This document shows positions 31,003 to 36,836 of a stretch of 41,746 nt of DNA, piece by piece. Origin of the DNA: a virus; IMG/VR virus record IMGVR_UViG_3300034682_000160, positions 1 through 41,746 of that record. One strand, written 5' to 3'. The notes under the pieces are model-generated. The model did no database searches and was not told the origin of the DNA. It worked only from the letters and a program-made list of their open reading frames with translations. Every line of letters begins with the position of its first letter. Position 1 is the stretch's first letter. The translations under genes were made by a program, and so were the position numbers.

Positions 31003-33888
31003 TCAACTCCCCACATCGAGCCCTGGCTGTGGCCCTCCACGGTTGCGATAGGACTGGTATGCCTTCTCAAACAGGGCGCTCGACGCCTCGGCCCAATCGC
31101 TCAACGACCGCCCTTCTGGCTGGTCTCCGACCAGGAACACCATGCGCTGCTTGACCTCCTGCCCGAGCGGGTACTTGATCAGGTGCTTCTTCAGCGTCCT
31201 GGCCGCGTAGCGCTCCACCTCTGGACTGAACTTGGTCAGCGAGGTGTACATCGGCTCACCCGAGCGGGCGCACCACACCTTGAAGGCGTCGTACAGCTGG
31301 TTCACCGACACGGTGATGAAGGGCAGCGGCAGGAAGCCTTGCGACCAGGCGCGATAGAAGCGCTCGGACGGCGCCAGGCTCTTCTCGATCAGGTTGTCCT
31401 TCGCTTCGTTGTAGATCGGCTTCGTGTGCTGGTCGAAGTCGCCCATGTCCAGCTCGTGCACCAGGTAGTGGTAGAAGGCCTCGATGCCGCCCTGACGGAT
31501 CTCTTCGGCGACGCTCTGGTAGAACTCCTTGCTCAGCGCCGGCGGCGTCCACACCACCAGGTAGCGGCGGTCGGTCTTGTCCAGGGCCAGCGGCTGCAAC
31601 TCGTTCGACAGGAACACGAAGTTCATCTGGTTCTTCTCGACGTGCTCAGGCAGTCCCTTCGGGTTGACGATGACGGTGTCGCCCGAGATCAGGCCTTTGA
31701 GCTTGCCCTTCATCTGCTTGAGCTCGGCGCGGGTCACCACCTCGTCGGCCACCATGAACAGCTTCATGCTGGCCCAGTCGTTGAACTTGCTCTCCAGCTG
31801 ATCGTTGCCAATCACATAGCCGTAGTCGCCGTAGATCGGCTTGACCACACGCTCGAAGAAGAAGTTCTTACCGGAGCCCTCGTCGCCGTGCATGATGATG
31901 GAGGTTTCCATCTTCGCGCCTGGGTTGCGCAGCGGGTACGCCAGCCAGCGCGCGATCCAGGTCTCCAGCTCCTCGTTGCCGTCGCACAGGTGCGAGAGCA
32001 GCGTCAGGATCTGGATGCACTTGCCGTGCTTCGGCCTCATCGGCCAGCCGTTGAACAGGTTGACGGTTGCGGTCGGGCCGCTCTCGGCCGGCGACGGGGT
32101 GTCGGTCGGATCGAAGACGATGTTCTTCTTGAGCACCCAGCGCCGCTGCGGCCCAGTCCAGAACTTCATCACGTCGCTGCTGCCGACGATGGTGCGCATG
32201 GCCGAGATGCGCATCAGCATGCGATGCCGGCAGTCCCACACCATGTCTTCGCCATAGATGAGGATGAAGTTGTCGAGCACCTCGTCGACCTTGTCCCAAT
32301 GTTCGCGCCCGTACTCCTTCTTCGGCTTCTCCTTCTTCGGCTTCTCGTCGTCCGCCTTCTCTTCCCCCTCCCCCCGCGCAGGAGCGGAGCCGGGCGGGTT
32401 CAGCGGGTACACCTTCGCCAGCGGGCTCACAGGGCCTGCTGGCGCCGCCTCTTCGCCATATCGGGCGTCGAAGTCTTCCAGCGACACCGCGGGCGCCCCC
32501 TCTTCTGGCCGCTCCGCGCCGAGGGGGGCGGGGGGAACAGGCAAAGTCGATCCTTCCCCGCCTGCAGGCGCGGAGGATGAGAGAGCTTCGACCTGGTCGA
32601 TGAGCTCGTCGTCCCCGGCCGCTTGCGCGGGGTGGGCGGAGGGAATCGATGTGCGCTGCTGCGCAGCGAGGGAGAGGTTGGCCGCAGGCTGCGGGTCGAC
32701 CTCGGCCGCTGGCGCGGACGCTGCAGCAGGACAGGATGTGCGCTGCTGCGCAGCGAGGATGGCAAGGCGGACTTGCGCCGTTACGGACGCCAGCCCTTCC
32801 TCGATCTGCACGTCGTTGTAGTCCGAGAGCTTGCGGCCGGCGCGGTCGACCGCGAACACGGGCACGGCCACGGACGCGTTGCCCACCTCGCGCGCTGCGG
32901 CATGACAGCTGGCCACGCCGGCATTCTTGAACGTGGGCGTGCGCACCAGGCGTCCCTTGCGCATGTCCGCTTCGATATACCGGATGCCCTGGGCGTCCTC
33001 GCGCCACCGCGCCATGACCTCGACCTGCTCGCCGTCTTGAGCCAGGACCGTGTGAGTCGCGCTGTCGATCGGCACCGGCGTGACCACCTTGAAATCCTCC
33101 TGCAGGCGCTCGGCGAAGCGCTCGACCAGCAAGTAGTCGTCATCGGCGAAGAACAGCAAATGTGCGTCTGGATACCCTTTGCGCAGCTGGCGTGCCACGT
33201 GGATCAGGTTGCCGGCGTTGACGGCCATCGCGACAGGAAGGTCGTACTCACCAAACACGCTGTCCCGAACGCTCTTGCAGGTCGCATAGCCTTCGCCCAC
33301 ACCGATGATCGGCGCGCCGTCCAGGGAGCCGAGAACGTGGGCGACGCCGATCGCGTCCATTCCCTTGTTCAGGCGCTTCTTGCCGCTGGGGTCGATCTTC
33401 TGCAGGCCGAGCAGCTGGCCACCACGCACCAGGGGAATCAGGAGGTCCTTGCCATCGGCGCTGACCCGCAGGCCCTCGGCCTGCACGTGCTTGCGCTCGA
33501 GGTATGGGTGCTCGACGGGCACGCCCTGGCCCTTGGCCCACTGATCGCGCGCACGGTTAGCCGCCAAGCGGATCTCCTCGTCACGCTTCTCCTGCTCCGC
33601 CTTTTCCGCTGCGCGCTGCTGGCGGACATACTCGGCCTTGTCGTCCTCGGACATCGCGGCCACGTCGACCTTGACCGGCACCGTGTTGCGGTTTTCGCCC
33701 TGGAAGAACCCGAATGCGCCCGTGATGACCTCGCGGCCACTGGCCAGCGTGAGGCGCCGCAGGATGTACCAGCCCTTCTTGTTCGGCCCGAAGCGCTTGT
33801 ACTTGCCGTCGAGGACCGGGTGATTCGCCGGCAGTGGCGGCATACCGTACTCCGCCATCTGCGCTACTACTTGAGCAACGTCGCTCAT
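31003..33888 (-). CDS. TOPRIM primase - SF3 helicase replication protein
   Basis: A 961-aa replication protein. Residues about 150-260 form a TOPRIM domain (Glu199 in GVGEGYAT, acidic DDD at 249-251 in FADDDY). A 150-residue Pro/Ala/Glu-rich linker (about 390-540) follows. The SF3 helicase (D5/DUF5906-like) occupies the last third: Walker A GDEGSGKN (668-675), Walker B LFMVADE (about 710-716), then NQMNFVFLSNE and arginine pair DRRY (about 773-776). It would prime and unwind phage DNA, likely from the AT-rich region next to its 3' end. The linker contains two 24-bp DNA repeats. A second SF3 ATPase is encoded at 39392-40183. Confidence 0.9.
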   Translation of the reverse strand: MSDVAQVVAQMAEYGMPPLPANHPVLDGKYKRFGPNKKGWYILRRLTLASGREVITGAFGFFQGENRNTVPVKVDVAAMSEDDKAEYVRQQRAAEKAEQEKRDEEIRLAANRARDQWAKGQGVPVEHPYLERKHVQAEGLRVSADGKDLLIPLVRGGQLLGLQKIDPSGKKRLNKGMDAIGVAHVLGSLDGAPIIGVGEGYATCKSVRDSVFGEYDLPVAMAVNAGNLIHVARQLRKGYPDAHLLFFADDDYLLVERFAERLQEDFKVVTPVPIDSATHTVLAQDGEQVEVMARWREDAQGIRYIEADMRKGRLVRTPTFKNAGVASCHAAAREVGNASVAVPVFAVDRAGRKLSDYNDVQIEEGLASVTAQVRLAILAAQQRTSCPAAASAPAAEVDPQPAANLSLAAQQRTSIPSAHPAQAAGDDELIDQVEALSSSAPAGGEGSTLPVPPAPLGAERPEEGAPAVSLEDFDARYGEEAAPAGPVSPLAKVYPLNPPGSAPARGEGEEKADDEKPKKEKPKKEYGREHWDKVDEVLDNFILIYGEDMVWDCRHRMLMRISAMRTIVGSSDVMKFWTGPQRRWVLKKNIVFDPTDTPSPAESGPTATVNLFNGWPMRPKHGKCIQILTLLSHLCDGNEELETWIARWLAYPLRNPGAKMETSIIMHGDEGSGKNFFFERVVKPIYGDYGYVIGNDQLESKFNDWASMKLFMVADEVVTRAELKQMKGKLKGLISGDTVIVNPKGLPEHVEKNQMNFVFLSNELQPLALDKTDRRYLVVWTPPALSKEFYQSVAEEIRQGGIEAFYHYLVHELDMGDFDQHTKPIYNEAKDNLIEKSLAPSERFYRAWSQGFLPLPFITVSVNQLYDAFKVWCARSGEPMYTSLTKFSPEVERYAARTLKKHLIKYPLGQEVKQRMVFLVGDQPEGRSLSDWAEASSALFEKAYQSYRNRGGPQPGLDVGS
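32648..32758. repeat. 24-bp direct repeats with palindromic core in the primase linker
   Basis: The same 24 bases occur at 32648-32671 and 32735-32758 with core GCGCTGCTGCGCAGC. They encode matching LAAQQRTS stretches in the low-complexity linker. They look like small mobile or amplified palindromic elements tolerated in a disordered region. Confidence 0.8.
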
Positions 33889-34316
33889 CCGTTGTTGTCC
33901 TCGTGATGCATGGTGATGCTGCTGCGGAACGCGACCGGCTTGCCGGCGTACAGCGATGGGATGTCCCGGTAGTCGAACGCACCAGGGCGCAGCACGACAG
34001 GGCGATGCCTCACCGAGAGTGGCCGCGCCGGCGCGACGTAAGAGCCTGCCGGGGCCGCGAGGGCCGCGGCGTCGACGGTCGGGTTCAGGAATTTCTTGCC
34101 TGCCGTGGTGAGCGAGATTTGCTCGTCCTGCAGGCGGACGAACTGGCGGCGATCCAGCGGCCCCAGGACCAGGCGCCGGAATTGACCAGGCGTGTCGGTC
34201 CAGATCAGCTGCAGCATCAGGTTTGCGACGGTCGCGGCGCCACCCATCTTTTCCAGGTGGACGAGAGCCAGGTGCGCGCCACTACCCTTAATGGGGCCTT
34301 TGACCGCGGCAGTCAT
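33885..34316 (-). CDS. hypothetical protein of the replication operon
   Basis: A 143-aa protein lying between the CII-like gene and the primase-helicase gene, overlapping both by four bases. Residues about 12-75 (HLALVHLEKMGGAATVANLMLQLIW through DEQISLTTAGKKFLN) look like a winged helix with a terminal strand pair. The rest is Pro/Arg-rich. I do not know the family. A DNA-binding helper of replication is a reasonable guess. Confidence 0.7.
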   Translation of the reverse strand: MTAAVKGPIKGSGAHLALVHLEKMGGAATVANLMLQLIWTDTPGQFRRLVLGPLDRRQFVRLQDEQISLTTAGKKFLNPTVDAAALAAPAGSYVAPARPLSVRHRPVVLRPGAFDYRDIPSLYAGKPVAFRSSITMHHEDNNG

Positions 34317-34774
34317 TGCGCCTCCGGCCGCGCCTGCGGCGTGTAGATGCGGAACATCAGGGCCAGCAGCTCAGCCAGCACCTTGTGCATGCGCTGTGCG
34401 TCGCTCTCGAGCATCGCCTTCTCCCGCGCGTCGATCTGCTCGTCCGCTGTCGCTTCCGTGAAATGGCGCGAGAACGTGCCCAGCTCGGCGTACAGGTCGT
34501 TGAACTTCTTCATGAGAATCTCGTTCTCGCACGACAGGTCGTCGGGCAGTTTGACGAACACACCGCCGGATGCCGCCGCGATCGCCTCGGCGTAAAGCCG
34601 GGCGCCGGAGAGCTCCTGCAGAGCCAGGCAGTGGTCTTCGCTCAACACCTGGCCTTTGACTTCATAGGCGCGGTTGCGCAGGGCATTGACCGTCAGCCCG
34701 AGATAGGCTGCAGCGACCTCCCAGGTGCCGGGGACCTTGTTGATCATCTTCAGTTTTGCATCGCGCAATTCCAT
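34313..34774 (-). CDS. CII-like / YmfL regulatory protein
   Basis: A 153-aa protein of the YmfL-type phage regulator family. The N-terminal helix-turn-helix is WEVAAAYLGLTVNALRNRAYEVKGQ, followed by ALQELSGARLYAEAIAAASGGVFVKLP, a family hallmark, and a long helical C-terminus suited to oligomerisation. The start MELRDAK follows GAGGG. An operator at 34808-34823 lies just upstream, so it is probably under repressor/Cro control. Confidence 0.82.
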   Translation of the reverse strand: MELRDAKLKMINKVPGTWEVAAAYLGLTVNALRNRAYEVKGQVLSEDHCLALQELSGARLYAEAIAAASGGVFVKLPDDLSCENEILMKKFNDLYAELGTFSRHFTEATADEQIDAREKAMLESDAQRMHKVLAELLALMFRIYTPQARPEAQ

Positions 34775-34807
34775 ACATCCCTCTGCAATATTTTGGTTTT
34801 GCCAACT

Positions 34808-34823
34808 TTTACTTAGCGGTAAA
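34808..34823. promoter_or_regulatory. repressor-type operator between divergent genes
   Basis: TTTACTTAGCGGTAAA lies between the CII-like gene (minus) and the gene at 34866 (plus). It matches the site before the methyltransferase in 13 of 16 bases and the main operators in the TTACT...GGTAA frame. On the plus strand TTGCCA and TAAAGT flank or overlap it as possible -35 and -10. Confidence 0.6.
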
Positions 34824-34865
34824 GTGCGAACACTTTTTTCCACCGTGAAACTTTGAAAGGCCGCT

Positions 34866-35186
34866 ATGAAGCTCACCGACGCAGTCGCCAATCGGCATCT
34901 GGTGCAATGGTTCGATAACGGGTTCGTTCGGACACTTGAGCCTCACGCGCTTGCCTTGGCGGCCGGTGGGCGGAATATCCTGATCGCGTACCAGGTGGCG
35001 GGCGGTCCAGCGTTCGAGGACCACCAGTGCTGGAAGGTGATCGATGCCGGCGAAGCGCTGCAGGTCGACGAAGTCGAACATTTCGCAGAGCCGCGGACGA
35101 TCCCGGAACACCTTCAAGCCCTGGTACGTGCAACCTATGCATGCTCGCTGCCGGGTGCCGGCGGCTTTGCAGTCCCGCGCAGGTAG
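34866..35186 (+). CDS. hypothetical protein encoded against the early operon
   Basis: A 106-aa protein on the plus strand filling the gap between the cro-like and CII-like genes. The core resembles small stand-alone WYL-like beta domains: VRTLEPHALALAAGGRNILIAYQVAGG followed by HQCWKVIDAGEAL. AAAGG lies five bases before the ATG. Its end overlaps the end of the cro-like gene by 52 bases, so transcription of the two is mutually antisense. It may be a ligand-sensing or regulatory factor expressed in the lysogen. Confidence 0.7.
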   Translation: MKLTDAVANRHLVQWFDNGFVRTLEPHALALAAGGRNILIAYQVAGGPAFEDHQCWKVIDAGEALQVDEVEHFAEPRTIPEHLQALVRATYACSLPGAGGFAVPRR

Positions 35187-35389
35187 GCCCAGTCGATGTC
35201 TGGTCGCAAGTGCTCGCATGCGACGAGGCCGTGGGATTCCCGGTCGATGTTGATGCACAGGTCAGCGCCGAGACGTTGCGAAATGCTGATCGCCTTGCGC
35301 AGGTAGCGCTCGGTCGTTCCGCAAGCAGCGCAGAATTTCGCGCGCTCTGGTTTCCCCAGTCCGTTCAGGTATGCAAGTAATTTTTCCAT
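35135..35389 (-). CDS. Cro/YdaS-type transcriptional regulator
   Basis: An 84-aa DNA-binding protein. The N-terminal MEKLLAYLNGLGKPERAKFCAACGTTERYLRKAIS is a YdaS/Cro-type helix-turn-helix. The C-terminal part has HLRPDIDWAYLRG, which is typical of this family. It is first in the leftward arm, directly behind the promoter TTGACG-N18-TAATAT (35398-35427). This is the position of a Cro-like early repressor. The ribosome site is weak. Confidence 0.82.
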   Translation of the reverse strand: MEKLLAYLNGLGKPERAKFCAACGTTERYLRKAISISQRLGADLCINIDRESHGLVACEHLRPDIDWAYLRGTAKPPAPGSEHA

Positions 35390-35397
35390 AGGCAAGC

Positions 35398-35441
35398 ATA
35401 TTACTAAACGGTAATGAGAAACGTCAACACCATTTGGTAAT
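35398..35441 (-). promoter_or_regulatory. leftward early promoter with operators (copy 1 of inverted 44-bp element)
   Basis: On the minus strand TTGACG and TAATAT are 18 bases apart, a good promoter for the cro-like gene. The operator TTACTAAACGGTAA (35401-35414) covers the -10. A weaker operator (35427-35440) overlaps the -35. The whole 44-bp block recurs inverted at 36274-36317 with one mismatch. Confidence 0.8.
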
Positions 35442-35455
35442 TTACTAATTAGTAA
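35442..35455. promoter_or_regulatory. perfectly palindromic operator near the repressor gene
   Basis: TTACTAATTAGTAA is a perfect 14-bp palindrome with the same TTACT arm as the other operators. It lies 21 bases before the repressor start, so it probably controls the repressor's own promoter. Confidence 0.7.
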
Positions 35456-35476
35456 TCGCCGGGGAAAATCCAGACT

Positions 35477-35926
35477 ATGGAAATCCAAGACATTCGCCGC
35501 GCCAGGCTCGCCGAGCTGATACAGCGCTATGGATCTCAGGCCAAGTTCATCGATGAGACTGGCGAGAACCAAAGCGAGATTTCACGGCTGCTGAGGGACA
35601 AGTCGTTTGGGGAGCGCAAAGCCCGCAAACTTGAAGTGAAATGCAATTTACCTAGCGGCTGGTTCGACCGCCCACCAGGTAGCAACGGCCTCAGCGTCGT
35701 CGCCAGCGAGGGAGCAGGCGAAAGCCAGGAAACTACGCGTCCTGGCCTCACTGTGGTCGAGCGGGTGGAACCGCAATGGATGGCCCTGGTGTACGTCACA
35801 GAGCGCGAATTAAACCTACTTTCCGCCTACAGGCGGGCGTCTGACATTGGCAAGAGCCTTGTCGAGACTGCGGCCGAGTCGGCCGCTGGAGAAGAATCAG
35901 GAGCGGGAACCGCTCACCACTCGTAA
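35477..35926 (+). CDS. phage repressor (CI-like, no peptidase domain)
   Basis: A 149-aa regulator. The N-terminal helix-turn-helix is RARLAELIQRYGSQAKFIDETGENQSEISRLLRDKSFGERKARKLE, as in CI-like repressors. The rest (about 70-149) is short, with VTERELNLLSAYRRASDIGKSLVETAAES as a likely oligomerisation helix. No LexA/CI-type serine-lysine self-cleavage domain fits in this length, so RecA-driven self-cleavage is unlikely. It sits between two inverted operator blocks and is followed by a terminator at 36221. Confidence 0.85.
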   Translation: MEIQDIRRARLAELIQRYGSQAKFIDETGENQSEISRLLRDKSFGERKARKLEVKCNLPSGWFDRPPGSNGLSVVASEGAGESQETTRPGLTVVERVEPQWMALVYVTERELNLLSAYRRASDIGKSLVETAAESAAGEESGAGTAHHS

Positions 35927-36049
35927 GACCGGCTGCGCACGCGCCGGGTGCTTGGCTGCCATAGCCAAAGCCAATTTCAACATTTCTGCACGTGCCTCAG
36001 GGCTCATCGCCCTGAGCGCTTCCTTCATTTCTTTGAAATACTGTTCCAC
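35897..36049 (-). CDS. 50-aa protein behind a LexA box, candidate antirepressor
   Basis: A short frame opposite the region behind the repressor, overlapping its last 30 bases. The GTG start has GAGG seven bases upstream. The protein is helical and coherent: EQYFKEMKEALRAMSPEARA then EMLKLALAMAAKHPARAQPV. A LexA-type box lies 76-91 bases upstream on the same strand. Small SOS-induced antirepressors are known in phages whose repressors cannot self-cleave. No homologue is recognised, so this rests on position and sequence only. Confidence 0.5.
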   Translation of the reverse strand: MEQYFKEMKEALRAMSPEARAEMLKLALAMAAKHPARAQPVLRVVSGSRS

Positions 36050-36124
36050 CTATCCACCTCGTCGCCCTCGCCTGCCTGTTGGCCAGCGACAACACATCTT
36101 GTATAGGAATCTTACACCGAACTA

Positions 36125-36140
36125 CTGTACAAATATACAG
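36125..36140. promoter_or_regulatory. LexA-type SOS box
   Basis: CTGTACAAATATACAG fits CTGT-N8-ACAG, and the flanks (TA before, GTA after) also follow the known SOS consensus. On the plus strand CTTACA and TATACA at 17-base spacing make a promoter overlapping it. On the minus strand TTGTAC and TATACA at 21 bases lead into the small ORF at 36049. Either start would be closed by LexA. Confidence 0.75.
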
Positions 36141-36220
36141 GTAATTTCGTTTTTAGCATCGCTACCCACCTAGCATAAATTGCGGGCGCCCGACGTCTGC
36201 ATGCCTCGAACACGCTACCC

Positions 36221-36245
36221 AGCCGGCCTTCGCCGGCTTTTTTTT
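36221..36245 (+). terminator. terminator behind the repressor gene
   Basis: A 7-bp stem AGCCGGC/GCCGGCT with a 4-base loop is followed by eight T on the plus strand. It ends the repressor transcript and protects the rightward operon from it. Confidence 0.88.
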
Positions 36246-36273
36246 CGTCTTTCAGTCACGCTGCAACCCGAAT

Positions 36274-36317
36274 ATTACCAAATGGTGTTGACGTTTATCA
36301 TTACCGTTTAGTAATAT
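36274..36317 (+). promoter_or_regulatory. rightward early promoter with operators (copy 2 of inverted 44-bp element)
   Basis: Inverted copy of 35398-35441 with 43 of 44 bases identical. TTGACG (36288-36293) and TAATAT (36312-36317) are 18 bases apart, and the operator TTACTAAACGGTAA (minus strand) covers the -10. It should drive the plus-strand operon from 36350 and be closed by the same repressor and Cro. Confidence 0.82.
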
Positions 36318-36349
36318 CAGCACATTCTTTCAGACAAGAGGATGTGCCG

Positions 36350-36496
36350 ATGAGATCGTTTCAAGTAATCGTGCGGAAGCCCGGCCAGCAGGCACAGCGC
36401 TTCTACGCTATCGCCCTTTCTGCATCGCTGGCGTATGAGTCGGCTGCGGCAAGCCAGGGCGACGGCGTGTTTGGCATCACCGTGGTGCCTGTATGA
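36350..36496 (+). CDS. small protein at the head of the rightward operon
   Basis: A 48-aa protein, the first gene after the rightward promoter. AAGAGGA lies at good distance from the ATG, and its stop overlaps the next start (ATGA). The sequence MRSFQVIVRKPGQQAQRFYA followed by a short Ala helix and GVFGITVVPV reads as a compact beta-alpha-beta unit of a kind I have the impression is frequent in phage early operons. Function unknown. Confidence 0.7.
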   Translation: MRSFQVIVRKPGQQAQRFYAIALSASLAYESAAASQGDGVFGITVVPV

Positions 36497-36819
36497 CGCG
36501 CGTCCAAACCAAGCATGCCCGCGCAGCTGCGCCTGCCGGCAACCCGCTCAGCCAGGAACTTGAAGCCGCCACGGCACGTGCACAGCTCAATCGCTTCTGC
36601 AGTGCACACGTCTGCACTGTCGCCGAGGTGTCGGAAGACGGACTGCATCTGCACCTGCCTCGCGTCCTGCAGCTCATGCGCAACCGCGGCTACGAGGTAT
36701 CGACACCGACCAAGCCGCAGCATCAGCCCAAAGCGCGGGGAGGCCTCACGGTGTGGACCGTCCATATCCGGATTCCGCGTGTCGAGTTCGACGTCGCCTT
36801 CTATACGCCATCCCACTAA
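36493..36819 (+). CDS. hypothetical protein of the rightward operon
   Basis: A 108-aa soluble protein coupled by ATGA to the small gene before it. The middle contains HLHLPRVLQLMRNRGYEVSTP, and the end is beta-rich (GGLTVWTVHIRIPRVEFDVAFY). Family unknown. It contains copy 4 of the 16-bp palindrome, read as SAHVCT. Confidence 0.65.
   Translation: MTRVQTKHARAAAPAGNPLSQELEAATARAQLNRFCSAHVCTVAEVSEDGLHLHLPRVLQLMRNRGYEVSTPTKPQHQPKARGGLTVWTVHIRIPRVEFDVAFYTPSH
36602..36617. repeat. GTGCACACGTCTGCAC palindrome, copy 4 (one mismatch)
   Basis: A near copy of the 16-bp palindrome, here inside a coding region of the rightward operon. One base differs from copies 1 and 2. Confidence 0.8.
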
Positions 36820-36836
36820 CCCAACCAGGAACGAAC

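Noticed and set aside
30985-32580. A 531-codon plus-strand frame
   Set aside because: Antisense to the primase-helicase gene, His/Arg/Leu-rich noise composition.
35847-36173. A 108-codon plus-strand frame overlapping the repressor end
   Set aside because: Low-complexity basic start, no ribosome site, and it covers the SOS box region. The minus-strand 50-codon ORF has better composition and a ribosome site.
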